Source: a bacterium (GTDB taxonomy: Bacteria > Hydrothermota > Tepidihabitantia > SM23-42 > JAOAFX01). From it: a stretch of 64,000 nt of DNA. A program made the position numbers and the translations under genes. Within the stretch, counting starts at the first letter, position 1; the number at the start of each line of letters is the position of its first letter. The stretch lies in the NCBI GenBank assembly GCA_036382775.1, contig DASVHD010000035.1, positions 155,001 through 219,000 on the forward strand, read 5' to 3'. Of this stretch, positions 42,291 to 51,227 are shown in pieces. The notes under the pieces are model-generated. The model worked only from the letters and a program-made list of their open reading frames with translations, was not told the origin of the DNA and did no database searches.

Positions 42291-44348
42291 ATGCGCGAGG
42301 ATATCAAGAAATACATCGAGCAGAAAGATTTCGAAGGTCTGGAGAATGCATGGATGGAGATGGCCGAGCAGAACCAAACCCTCCTTGATGATTATTTCGC
42401 GATCGCCGAGCGGTTGAAAAAGATCTCTGTGACCGAGCAAGCATATCTGCTGCTGGAGATCCTGGCCGGCCAATATGAAGCAATAAATGATTTGGACAGG
42501 GCGCTGGCCGTTTACAAGCAGATGCCTTATTACACTTCGAACGATTCCAAGGCCAGGGAAAAAACGGCTCATCTTTACCGAGTAAAATACAAAGACTGCT
42601 TGAACATTGAAGATTATCTGGAAGTCTCGGGTTTTGAAAAGGGTGAGCATTTTTTTAAATCCCTGGAGCGCCTGGATGAATTCTTGAAATATGACGTCGG
42701 CAAGTTTTTCTACTTTGAAAAATATGGGATCGGTGAGATCAAGGATGTAATGCCTTTAAAAAAAGAGTTCATTATCGATTTTGAGAAACATCCGCGCCAT
42801 TTCATGAAATTCGATATCGCTCGCGGACTGCTTATGCCTCTCACCAGCGAGCATTTTCTGTATCAAAAGCAAAAAAATATGCCCGGGTTGAAGGAGTTGG
42901 CGAGTACTGACCCGATTGGCTTAGCGAAACTGATCCTGTCCAGTTTCCCTCAGCCCCTGTCAGTTGCCCAGTTAAAGAATCACGTGGAAGGCATCATTGA
43001 TAAGAACGAGATCGCCCACTGGTGGGATAAAGTGCGTAAGCAGCTGGAGCATGACATCAACATCCGGGTCGGAGGCAAAACCCAGAAAACATACCAGTAC
43101 GTCAGTGCCGGTGTCAATAAAACAGTTGAAGCCGTCAATGGTTTTGAAAAAGCGTCACCTGAAGAAAAATATGCATTGGCTGAAATCATGGTCAAGAAGG
43201 ATCCGGCCGCGTTCGAAAAGATCATGCCCTTGCTCCTGCAGGTAGCCCATGATCAACTTCAGCAAAACCCTGGTTTAGCCCTTGACATCGTACTTTTACT
43301 GAATGAAATTTCATGCAAGATCAGCGATCCTTTAAACATCGAAGATATCTATGATACGCTGCCGCCGGCAGAGATCGTTCATCACCTTCAGAATTTCAAC
43401 CATCAGCGAATAGTCCTTGATCACATCAGCAAAACCAATCCGGAAACCTGGCCAACCATCTACAGATCCATCCTCTTCCATGCCGGCACAGAAAGCCGGC
43501 TCATGGCCGAAATAGAACAACGGCTGGCATCAAACCCGGACATTCTGAAAGATTTCTATGACGCCGTTTTCCTGGTGCCCCATAACCACCCGGAGCAGTT
43601 TCAGTGGCTCATGAAAAAAGTATCAAAAGCCGAATTAAAGAATTATCTGGTGCCTGGACTGGTCCCCCGGTTCATCAGCAGTCTGGATCATGTCAAGGGT
43701 CTTAAATCGACCGTCATGAAGATCCTTGCCCTGGAGCGGTTTGATGAACTCCTCAACAGCGCGACACCGGATGACGCCCAGAAGATCATCGCGGCCGTAA
43801 ATAACAGCCAGAGCCTGGAAAATTTCGAAAAGCGGGATTTCCTGCGGGTTTTGGAATATCATTTCCCCCAACTTTTCAAACGCGAAGACCTTATCTATTC
43901 AACACCAGCCGCCCTGCAGAACAAAAAGAGCGAACTGGAAAAACTCCTGACCGTAGATATCCCGGAAAACAAGAAGGAAATAGGCCGGGCGCGGGAACAT
44001 GGCGATCTGAGCGAGAATTTCGAATACAAGGCGGCAAAGGAGCGGCAGGACCAACTCTATCAAAAGGTGCGGGACATCGAACAGGACCTGCCTAAGGTAA
44101 AATTGATCGACGCTCGGACGGTCGACACTTCTAAGGTATCCATCGGCACCATGGTCTCCTTGAAAAACAAGCGGTCCGGCCAGGTAGTAACCTTCACGAT
44201 CCTGGGCCGGTGGGACACCGACCTGGAACACAGCGTGATCTCCAACGAATCACCGCTGGCCCGCGCCATGTTGGGAAAGAGCTGCGGTCACAGCGTGGTC
44301 ATCGATGATTTCGAACATGAGATCGTCATGATCGAGAAGGGAATCTAG
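42291..44348 (+). CDS. greA: Long transcription elongation factor GreA with large N-terminal extension
   Basis: 685 residues, against about 158 in ordinary GreA. The last 140 residues are a complete GreA: the N-terminal coiled coil with AREHGDLSENFEYKAAKERQ, including the tip acidic residues (D, E of GDLSEN), and the C-terminal FKBP-like domain. Residues 1-540 are predicted helical and contain TPR-like pairs (ALAVYKQMPYYTSNDSKARE). Long GreA proteins with an N-terminal extension are known in Chlamydiae. The coiled coil rescues backtracked RNA polymerase by stimulating RNA cleavage. The extension may tether it to ribosomes or polymerase, but nothing in the sequence tests that. The stop TAG is in frame with the next gene. 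Confidence 0.88.
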   Translation: MREDIKKYIEQKDFEGLENAWMEMAEQNQTLLDDYFAIAERLKKISVTEQAYLLLEILAGQYEAINDLDRALAVYKQMPYYTSNDSKAREKTAHLYRVKYKDCLNIEDYLEVSGFEKGEHFFKSLERLDEFLKYDVGKFFYFEKYGIGEIKDVMPLKKEFIIDFEKHPRHFMKFDIARGLLMPLTSEHFLYQKQKNMPGLKELASTDPIGLAKLILSSFPQPLSVAQLKNHVEGIIDKNEIAHWWDKVRKQLEHDINIRVGGKTQKTYQYVSAGVNKTVEAVNGFEKASPEEKYALAEIMVKKDPAAFEKIMPLLLQVAHDQLQQNPGLALDIVLLLNEISCKISDPLNIEDIYDTLPPAEIVHHLQNFNHQRIVLDHISKTNPETWPTIYRSILFHAGTESRLMAEIEQRLASNPDILKDFYDAVFLVPHNHPEQFQWLMKKVSKAELKNYLVPGLVPRFISSLDHVKGLKSTVMKILALERFDELLNSATPDDAQKIIAAVNNSQSLENFEKRDFLRVLEYHFPQLFKREDLIYSTPAALQNKKSELEKLLTVDIPENKKEIGRAREHGDLSENFEYKAAKERQDQLYQKVRDIEQDLPKVKLIDARTVDTSKVSIGTMVSLKNKRSGQVVTFTILGRWDTDLEHSVISNESPLARAMLGKSCGHSVVIDDFEHEIVMIEKGI

Positions 44349-46250
44349 ATCAAGATCAAGCAGAGCAACAAATTCTACGTCACTTTCCTGTTCCTTGCCT
44401 TTATCTACCTGATACTGCACCTCATTTGTAATTTTATTACGACGCCCGGTGAATTATGGGGCGTGTTCCATTTATCGTTCTTTGCCTGGTGGCAGCAGGT
44501 GCTATTCGTCGCGGCCGCACTGCTGGCGGTGTTCGGCGGATGGTTCGCGGACAGCAAGCTGGGTGAGTCAAAGACCGGTACGACCTTTATTCTGATCGCG
44601 GTCGCCTTGGCCGTGCTGACCGGCATATCCTTCGTGCTCTTCAGTGAAAAACTCATGCTTCTGGGTGATGGCAAGATCCGGATCGGAACGATCAACGGCA
44701 AACTGTTCGACGACGTAACTGAACTCGGCGATATTTTTATCCACCGCCTGCTGTACCGGGTGCTGGCAGGCCCGGGGGTCAGCGGACAGGATGTTTACCG
44801 CTGGGTGAGCATTGTGGCGGGCTGGATATTTCTTGCCATATCACTAATATGGAGCGCGCGCCTGACAAGACCATGGCCAGCACGCCTATTCGTGTTCCTG
44901 CTCATTCTCAGCTCTGGCGCGCTCATGCTTTTTTACGGGCATCCCGAAAGTTACGCGCTCCTTAACTGCGCGGTCCTGATCTTTGCGGTATTATGTACCG
45001 GCAGCGAGCATGGACCCGCCCGCGCGCTGCCGGTCAGCGCTGCCTGCCTGGTCGCCGCGTTCCTGCACCTCGCCGGGCTGTGCCTTATTCCGGCATTGAT
45101 CATTGTCTGGTCGCAGTCCATCAAAAAAACATGGCTGAGGTTTGTCTGGATCGGAATTTCTGCCGGCGCGGTCATCGCGCCGGGGCTTTTTCTGTTCAAG
45201 TCAGTGTCCCGCGCTTCTGCCCTGCCGGTCCTTTTGCCGCTTATGCCATCGGTTGACCATCCCTATGCCATTCTCGGTGGTGGTCATATCATGGATATGA
45301 TGAACCTTTTCCTGCTGGTCGCAGCCGTGCCGGTCATGATGCTTATGTGTTCATATACTAGGGATATTTTTAAACAGGAACTGGGCCTGATCGCAACTGC
45401 CGCAGCCAGCGTCCTGTTCATCCTCCTGGTCGACATTTTCTTCGAAGCCGGGGATTGGGACCTTATGGCATTTGTTTCCCTGCCTTTAGGTATCCTCGCG
45501 GTCCAGACGCTCATGAGCCAGGGTCTGCGCAAGTTATTGCGCATTGCCGGGATCATTGTCGGGATCATGTGCTTTCATGCTGCTCCCTGGATGATCTCTA
45601 ATGCAGTCCCGTCGATCGCGCTCAGGCAATACGCTGATGTCGCCCTCCGCTATCACCACCAGGACAACAATTGGCTCTTTGTCAGGGGGACCTATATACT
45701 CAGTTCGGACCTATGCAAGCAATACAAGGAAGCGCTTGTCCTGGGGAACGCGGCAATTGAGAACGGTATCTCGGACGCCCGGATATACTATAATATGCTG
45801 ATCGCCAGTTATCATCTTGCAGATTACAGTCAAGCGGTCAAATACGGCCAGGCAGCGGTTGCAAGCGACAGCAACTATGCCCGGGCTTGGCATTACCTCG
45901 GAGAGAGTTACAATTACTTGAAGGACCACGACCGGGCAGCAAAGGCGTTTGACAAGGCTCTGGCAATAGGCGACACGACGGCTGAGGTCTATTACGGGCT
46001 GGGCTACGCGTTGCAGTCCTTGGGCCAATACCGCAAGGCGTCCAACGCGCTCAGCAAAGCGATCGAACGGTCGCCTGGAGAAATCAGATATTTAAAAATG
46101 GCCTTTTACAACTACTACTTGATGAATAATTATGACCAGGCAATGGTTCTGATCGAGAAAGTCCTGCGTCTGTCACCCGGGGACCAGGAAGCGCTGCATT
46201 ACAGAACCATGATCAAGTCAGCTTTCCGGTCCACAAAGATAGGGCAATGA
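44349..46250 (+). CDS. Membrane protein with about ten transmembrane helices and C-terminal TPR domain
   Basis: About 634 residues if translation begins at ATC 44349, right after the GreA stop. No ATG, GTG or TTG lies upstream of GTG 44463 in frame, yet the 38 codons between are open and encode a charged N-terminus plus a good transmembrane helix (KFYVTFLFLAFIYLILHLI), which a start at 44463 would lose. GAAGGGA precedes the ATC by about 8 bases. The membrane part runs to about residue 410. The last 190 residues hold TPR units (YSQAVKYGQAAVASDSNYAR and AEVYYGLGYALQSLGQYRKA). It resembles PMT-like or O-antigen-ligase-like TPR membrane proteins, but no catalytic motif allows a firm call. Confidence 0.68.
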   Translation: MKIKQSNKFYVTFLFLAFIYLILHLICNFITTPGELWGVFHLSFFAWWQQVLFVAAALLAVFGGWFADSKLGESKTGTTFILIAVALAVLTGISFVLFSEKLMLLGDGKIRIGTINGKLFDDVTELGDIFIHRLLYRVLAGPGVSGQDVYRWVSIVAGWIFLAISLIWSARLTRPWPARLFVFLLILSSGALMLFYGHPESYALLNCAVLIFAVLCTGSEHGPARALPVSAACLVAAFLHLAGLCLIPALIIVWSQSIKKTWLRFVWIGISAGAVIAPGLFLFKSVSRASALPVLLPLMPSVDHPYAILGGGHIMDMMNLFLLVAAVPVMMLMCSYTRDIFKQELGLIATAAASVLFILLVDIFFEAGDWDLMAFVSLPLGILAVQTLMSQGLRKLLRIAGIIVGIMCFHAAPWMISNAVPSIALRQYADVALRYHHQDNNWLFVRGTYILSSDLCKQYKEALVLGNAAIENGISDARIYYNMLIASYHLADYSQAVKYGQAAVASDSNYARAWHYLGESYNYLKDHDRAAKAFDKALAIGDTTAEVYYGLGYALQSLGQYRKASNALSKAIERSPGEIRYLKMAFYNYYLMNNYDQAMVLIEKVLRLSPGDQEALHYRTMIKSAFRSTKIGQ

Positions 46251-46327
46251 CCTTCGGGGCTTATTACAGGATAAACAAATCGGCAAGAAGGTCTGTCTTA
46301 AATATAAGCTTAAAATATAAAGGAGGA

Positions 46328-46924
46328 ATGATGCTGAAATCACGGTCCATTGTTAAGTCCTTTGCCATACTCACAGTGGTAATGGCGCTTTGCGCGCCGT
46401 TATTACTCAGTGCCCAGTCCTGTTGCGGCGAAGTAAAAGACTGCGAAAAAGTATGCACCGAGGTTAGCAAAAAGTCCGGCTACCTTGGGATCACTGGCGG
46501 TGATCTTAGCGACGGCGTGAAAAAGGCGCTTAATATCGAATCCGGCGCTGTTGTGGAAACCATCGCCGAAGGCTCACCTGCCGCGAAGGCCGGCATCAAG
46601 GTCGGCGATGTCATCGTGGAGATCGACCAGCAGAAAGTGTCAAATTTTGAAGGTCTGCGAGGGTTCGTGGTCGCAAAGCCGAACCAGAAGGTGAATATCG
46701 TCATGTTCAGGGACAATAAAAAGATTGCCAAAGACGTCACCCTGGGCGAAAAGGAAACAAAAGAGTTAAAGCTGGAAATGAACCTGCCTGATATTGACTT
46801 TAATATCGAGAATTTCAAGGACCTGCTGGGCAAGGGCACGACCGAACTCAAAAAACAGATCGACGAATTGAAGATCGAGGTGGAAAAGCTAAAGGCCGAG
46901 GTCGAAAAACTGAAAGCCAAGTAA
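46328..46924 (+). CDS. Exported PDZ-domain protein with C-terminal coiled coil
   Basis: About 199 residues from ATG 46328 (or 46331), with AAAGGAGG directly upstream. A reading from 46247 would add residues overlapping the previous gene and has no ribosome site. A signal peptide (FAILTVVMALCAPLLLSAQ) is followed by a Cys-rich stretch (SCCGEVKDCEKVC), a PDZ domain (YLGITGGDLSDGVKKAL, AAKAGIKVGDVIVEID) and a heptad coiled coil ending ELKIEVEKLKAEVEKLKAK. There is no protease domain, so it probably binds peptides or partner proteins in the periplasm. It converges on the RlmI-like gene across a hairpin. Confidence 0.82.
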   Translation: MMLKSRSIVKSFAILTVVMALCAPLLLSAQSCCGEVKDCEKVCTEVSKKSGYLGITGGDLSDGVKKALNIESGAVVETIAEGSPAAKAGIKVGDVIVEIDQQKVSNFEGLRGFVVAKPNQKVNIVMFRDNKKIAKDVTLGEKETKELKLEMNLPDIDFNIENFKDLLGKGTTELKKQIDELKIEVEKLKAEVEKLKAK

Positions 46925-46947
46925 TATACTTGCCACTATAATGACAC

Positions 46948-46985
46948 TACGCCATTACGCCGGTCGGTGCAATGGCGTAATTTCT
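46948..46985. terminator. Hairpin between the convergent PDZ and RlmI-like genes
   Basis: TACGCCATT (46948-46956) pairs with AATGGCGTA (46971-46979), followed by a T-rich ATTTCTTTT on the plus strand. It terminates the PDZ gene; it has no matching U-run for the minus-strand gene. Confidence 0.7.
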
Positions 46986-46993
46986 TTTAGCGC

Positions 46994-48133
46994 TCAAACC
47001 ATCTGCAGGAAAAGTGCTTTTAAATATTCGCTTTCCGGAAAATTCAGCGGAACCGGATGGTCTGGTGCCTGGCGGCCATGGTCAATGATCCTGAATGCTT
47101 TCTTCGCATCCGATGCCGCACCCTGGAGCATGGTGATAAAATCTTCCATTGATATATGGTAAGAACATGATGAAGTGAAAAGCAAGCCCCCTTCGCGCAA
47201 AACCTGCATCGCTTTAAGGTTTATTTGTTTGTAACCGCGCAGCGCGGCGAATTTTTTCTTTCTCGATTTAGTAAAAGAGGGCGGGTCCAGGATGATCGTG
47301 TCAAAAGCCCGGTTTTCCCGGGCATAAGCATTCAGTACATCAAAAACATCCTGGCAGGAAAATTGGACCTCGACCTTGTTCAACCGGGCATTTTCCTGCG
47401 CGAGCCTGATCGCCGGTTCTGATGAATCAACACCGGTAACCTTAACGTCCACTTTCTGGCCGGCATACAACGAAAAAGCGCCGGTGTAACAGAAGCAGTC
47501 GAGGACCTCGCCATGAGCCAAATCCCGAACTCTCTGCCGGTTCAATCGCTGGTCTAAGAAAAATCCGGTCTTTTGACCATTAACCAGGTCCACGAGAAAC
47601 TTCACGCCATCCTGTTCGATCTCGACCTGCTCTGGAATTGTACCGTGAACCACGGCCGCGCGCGGCTCCAGGCCTTCCAACGAACGCAATCCCTCTTCAT
47701 CATTTTTTTCATATATCCCGGACGCCGAAAAATCATCAACGAGGACTTTGAAGATCTTGTCCTTGTTCAGTTCCATGCCCAGGGCATTGATCTGAACGAC
47801 AAAGTACTTATCGTATTTGTCTACGACCAACCCGGGCAGACCATCGCTTTCGCTGAAAACCAAGCGGTAGGTATCGCCCAACCCGTTCCTGATGTCGTTT
47901 GCTTTACGCATGCGTTCCTTGATCAAAGCCGCGTCAAAATCTTGCTTATCAGCGGAAAATAACCGTACCGCAATGAGCGAGTGCGGGTTGTAAAAGCCAG
48001 AACCAACGGTCTTGCGCCGCTCCTCGACCCTCACCACGGCGCCGGGCACAACGCCATCTTCAACCCGGATGACCTCATTGGAAAAGATCCAGGGATGATT
48101 AGTATGCCGGCGATGGACGATAACCTTTTTCAT
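46994..48133 (-). CDS. rlmI: RlmI-type class I SAM-dependent rRNA methyltransferase
   Basis: 379 residues. An N-terminal PUA domain (HPWIFSNEV near 13-21, VGSGFYNPHSLIAVRLFS) is followed by a central linker domain and a Rossmann methyltransferase domain with DCFCYTGAFSLYAG (motif I), TGVDSSEPAI and DPPSFTKSRK (motif IV). The family makes 5-methylcytidine at C1962 of 23S rRNA in E. coli. Length (E. coli 396) and motif order agree. A promoter lies 15 bases upstream of the ATG, with a short leader containing GAGG. Confidence 0.9.
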   Translation of the reverse strand: MKKVIVHRRHTNHPWIFSNEVIRVEDGVVPGAVVRVEERRKTVGSGFYNPHSLIAVRLFSADKQDFDAALIKERMRKANDIRNGLGDTYRLVFSESDGLPGLVVDKYDKYFVVQINALGMELNKDKIFKVLVDDFSASGIYEKNDEEGLRSLEGLEPRAAVVHGTIPEQVEIEQDGVKFLVDLVNGQKTGFFLDQRLNRQRVRDLAHGEVLDCFCYTGAFSLYAGQKVDVKVTGVDSSEPAIRLAQENARLNKVEVQFSCQDVFDVLNAYARENRAFDTIILDPPSFTKSRKKKFAALRGYKQINLKAMQVLREGGLLFTSSCSYHISMEDFITMLQGAASDAKKAFRIIDHGRQAPDHPVPLNFPESEYLKALFLQMV

Positions 48134-48148
48134 GCAACCTCGTGCGGT

Positions 48149-48176
48149 ATTATACCGCTACTGAACCTCCTGTCAA
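48149..48176 (-). promoter_or_regulatory. Promoter of the rlmI-like gene
   Basis: On the minus strand: TTGACA (48176-48171), 16-bp spacer, TATAAT (48154-48149), then 15 bases to ATG 48133. The leader of about 8 nt contains GAGG. Confidence 0.85.
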
Positions 48177-48215
48177 TGCACTGTTGGAAAATTACCGGGG
48201 CGCCGGTCCTTTCTG

Positions 48216-48238
48216 AAAAAGCACCCCGGTGCGTTTTT
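48216..48238 (-). terminator. Terminator of the subtilase gene
   Basis: The palindrome GCACCCCGGTGC lies in a run AAAAA...GTTTTTT on the plus strand. Read on the minus strand it is GCAC-CGGG-GTGC followed by CTTTTTC, about 20 bp past the subtilase stop. Confidence 0.65.
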
Positions 48239-48259
48239 TCTCTTTTTTTTTCCTTTATT

Positions 48260-51136
48260 CTATTTTAGCAGTACACCCCGCACGGCATATGCCTTGCCAC
48301 CAGTCTCGAGCGTGAAAAAATAGATCCCGGATGAAACCGCTCTTCCTTGATCATCTATGCCGTTCCACCGCATAGTGCTGACACCCTGGTCAGGATAACC
48401 GGCAAATACGGTCTTTACCAACTGGCCCGCCGTATTGTAGATCTTCAGGGATGACCTGCCGGCCATCGGGATATTATAAAAGATGCTTACCGATCCGCGA
48501 GCCGGGATTGGTTTCAATGCTACCAATCTTGACCCCATATCCGGATAGGATCTGAACTCGTCGGCGGAAACGATCCACTGTTTCATCCGCGGCTGTTTGG
48601 TCGTGATCTTGACCGCCCTGCCGTTCGCCAGCACTGACGCGCCTTCATCATACATCTTATTGAAGAGGTATGTCCAGCCGTACATCTTGGTCGAATCCTG
48701 GTGTCCTACAGTGCAGCTGTAGGGATTGCCGACTTTCTTGTACTGGATGATGATATCATTACGCACTCCCGGACCGGCGGTTGTCGTATCATAGATCACG
48801 TACTGGAAGAAGTGGTTACCGGATGGACCGCTGACCGAGTCGCACTGGATCACGAAGCGGCCGTTCGCAGCGTCATTGTAGTACCACCAGGAAGCCGGCG
48901 TAGCGGTCGACAGCGTGTCCCAGAAAGCCGCGATCATGTTGGGGGCCGAGGTCTGATTACCATAGTCCACGCGTTTTGGCAGGCCGCTGTTGTACTGTAT
49001 GGTCAGGGTGCTCCTGCCCATGGCGATCCAGCCATTCGAACACACGGATATGCTGTCAGTGGATGATATGCGCTTCGTGTAGTGTCTTACGGTAAAAGGC
49101 GAACGCACCCTCAACGTTGTCATCACTCCGCCCGTGCCGATCGTCGTACCCGAACCACCGTAACTGGGGTTGATCTCGATCCAGTTGTAAACAGGCGCTT
49201 CGGTATAGAAGGAATCGGCGTTATCGATAATGAAATACCCCGCGCTGTCTGGGCCGCAAACCGAACCCATTCTCAGCTGGTAGTTCAGCGTGCGCGTATA
49301 CGCTCCCGAGGTTACAACGAGATCGAACGGCACCAGCGTGCCGATGTTTATCAAGGTGTCCGCCCTCAGCACGAACGGATCCGCGCTATTATTGCCGCGG
49401 GTATCAGGGCTGATATCGCCGTAAGAGCCCATTGAATCAACGATCGTAATATTGGCGTTCGTCGTCCTCAGGATCCCGGTCACACCCGAGGCTGCCCCGC
49501 TGCCCAGGTTGACCAGCGTGTCGACCAGGGTGACCGTTTCCGAGGGATCAAACCAGGCATTACTGTTTCCGGTGGGAACGGGATCCAGGACCACGGTCCC
49601 ATAATCACCAAGGCGCAGATCAATGGCCGTGCCCGCCGGCGTGTTGTCGATCGCGCGGCGTGCCCTTACCCTGCCGGCGCCGAATAGCGTATCCTTACCT
49701 GCAGTCCCCAGATCAAGCGCCGTGAATTGCATGATGCTGTCGATCTGCGCTACGGTCAGGTTCGGGTTCTTGGATAATAACAACGCGGCAACACCGGCGC
49801 AACACGGTGTCGCCATTGATGTCCCGCTCCAACCACTTAAATATCCGGTGTTGTTATTGTACGCACAAGACGTGATATTCACACCGGGCGCTGCGATGTC
49901 AGGCTTCAAGAGCCCGGGTCCAGGTCGCCACGGATAATCCCAGTACCAGGGAGCGTCTTCCCAGCATGAAGGTCCGGTTGATGAAAAAGAAGCCAGCGCG
50001 TCAGTATTATCGGTGGCGGCGATCGATATCGCTCCTCCCAGTCTTCCCTTGGCCTCGGATGGATGATGCCAGGGTCCGGGCGCATCGCCCGGGCACCTTA
50101 GATTGTAAGGAAGGGGACAATATGAGGAACCGCGCTCATTACCGGCCGCGATGAAATAAGCGATACCGGCCAGAGCCACATTGGTGACGCCTTTGCGCCA
50201 TACGCTGCGGCGCGGTGTCCACGCCATATACCAGCCCAACGACATCGACACTACATCTGCACCGTGGGTGGGCGACAATGGAGGCGCGATCACGAACTGC
50301 ATCGCGTCCAGAACATTTTTCTCGGAGATAGTATCGGGCATCGGATAGGCAATGTTCGTCCTTACCCGGCATACCATGAGCGAACACTGGGGCGCCATGC
50401 CGCACGAATCGCCGGCCGAACCGTCAGAACCGATAGTCCCGCTGCAGTGCGTGCCGTGCCCGGAGACATCCATAGGATCATCGCTGTTTGACTCGAAATT
50501 CCATCCGAAATGAGGATAATTAGCGTCGATCCACATGTGGTTACGCAGATCGTAATGATTGTAGTTGCACCCCGTGTCAATAAGCCCGACGATGACGCCC
50601 TGACCTTTGTAACCAAGTTGCCAGCATGAATCAGCGGCGACCTTTATGACATTCCATTCGACCGTTCTGGACAATATATCGACCGGCGCTGGTTCGCCTA
50701 CGGTCAAAAGCACGTTATCGCTGATAATATCCGATGTCTCAAGGTACGCGATCCCCGTAATGTCTGACAGCGTTTCGATCACTGACGGCTTTACCTTGCA
50801 GCACACCGCATTGATGATCCAGAATGATGTTATGTCGGACGCGTTGCCTCTTTTTTGTTCGGCGTTAAGAAGCACCAGCACTTCGCTCTGGGTACGGGTT
50901 GAAAGCTTCTTGAGTTCTTCGATAACGACATAGCGTTTTTCCCAGCGCGGCAGGTTTTGAGTAATCTGTGCAAGGTATTCTTCGTCGGATTGTTCGTTCA
51001 TGACGATCATTATTTCGATCGATTCGTTGTCATGGACCTGCAGCATCTTCTCTTCAAGCTGCGGCCCCAGTTCGACCATCGCCGGCAACAGCCCGGCGGT
51101 AAGATACAATGTTAGAACAATAACAATAGACCTCAT
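48260..51136 (-). CDS. Exported subtilisin-family serine protease with FlgD-type C-terminal domain
   Basis: 958 residues. Signal peptide MRSIVIVLTLYLTAGLLPA. A propeptide-like region lies to about residue 150. The S8 catalytic triad is intact: D187 in GLIDTGCNYN, H227 in GHGTHCSGT, S439 in GTSMATP, with oxyanion N332 in AAGNERG. Residues about 500-860 are beta-rich repeats. The C-terminus is a FlgD Ig-like domain (SLKIYNTAGQLVKTVF, STMRWNGIDDQGRAVSSGIY), the same type as in three other exported proteins here. It probably acts at the cell surface or is secreted. A promoter and a GGGAGGT site precede the ATG, so this gene is not leaderless. Confidence 0.92.
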   Translation of the reverse strand: MRSIVIVLTLYLTAGLLPAMVELGPQLEEKMLQVHDNESIEIMIVMNEQSDEEYLAQITQNLPRWEKRYVVIEELKKLSTRTQSEVLVLLNAEQKRGNASDITSFWIINAVCCKVKPSVIETLSDITGIAYLETSDIISDNVLLTVGEPAPVDILSRTVEWNVIKVAADSCWQLGYKGQGVIVGLIDTGCNYNHYDLRNHMWIDANYPHFGWNFESNSDDPMDVSGHGTHCSGTIGSDGSAGDSCGMAPQCSLMVCRVRTNIAYPMPDTISEKNVLDAMQFVIAPPLSPTHGADVVSMSLGWYMAWTPRRSVWRKGVTNVALAGIAYFIAAGNERGSSYCPLPYNLRCPGDAPGPWHHPSEAKGRLGGAISIAATDNTDALASFSSTGPSCWEDAPWYWDYPWRPGPGLLKPDIAAPGVNITSCAYNNNTGYLSGWSGTSMATPCCAGVAALLLSKNPNLTVAQIDSIMQFTALDLGTAGKDTLFGAGRVRARRAIDNTPAGTAIDLRLGDYGTVVLDPVPTGNSNAWFDPSETVTLVDTLVNLGSGAASGVTGILRTTNANITIVDSMGSYGDISPDTRGNNSADPFVLRADTLINIGTLVPFDLVVTSGAYTRTLNYQLRMGSVCGPDSAGYFIIDNADSFYTEAPVYNWIEINPSYGGSGTTIGTGGVMTTLRVRSPFTVRHYTKRISSTDSISVCSNGWIAMGRSTLTIQYNSGLPKRVDYGNQTSAPNMIAAFWDTLSTATPASWWYYNDAANGRFVIQCDSVSGPSGNHFFQYVIYDTTTAGPGVRNDIIIQYKKVGNPYSCTVGHQDSTKMYGWTYLFNKMYDEGASVLANGRAVKITTKQPRMKQWIVSADEFRSYPDMGSRLVALKPIPARGSVSIFYNIPMAGRSSLKIYNTAGQLVKTVFAGYPDQGVSTMRWNGIDDQGRAVSSGIYFFTLETGGKAYAVRGVLLK

Positions 51137-51155
51137 ATTACCTCCCTGTCACAAA

Positions 51156-51183
51156 ATAATAATCACCTATCACTGGTTGTCAA
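51156..51183 (-). promoter_or_regulatory. Promoter of the subtilase gene
   Basis: On the minus strand: TTGACA (51183-51178), 16-bp spacer, TATTAT (51161-51156), then 19 bases to ATG with GGGAGGT. Start by SD. Confidence 0.8.
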
Positions 51184-51227
51184 TACTTTGGTGCTGCAGG
51201 AAATTTACCGACCGGAACTAATGAATA

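Noticed and set aside
46247-46330. Start of the PDZ gene at 46247
   Set aside because: It overlaps the preceding gene and would put 27 non-signal residues before the signal peptide. ATG 46328 has AAAGGAGG directly upstream.
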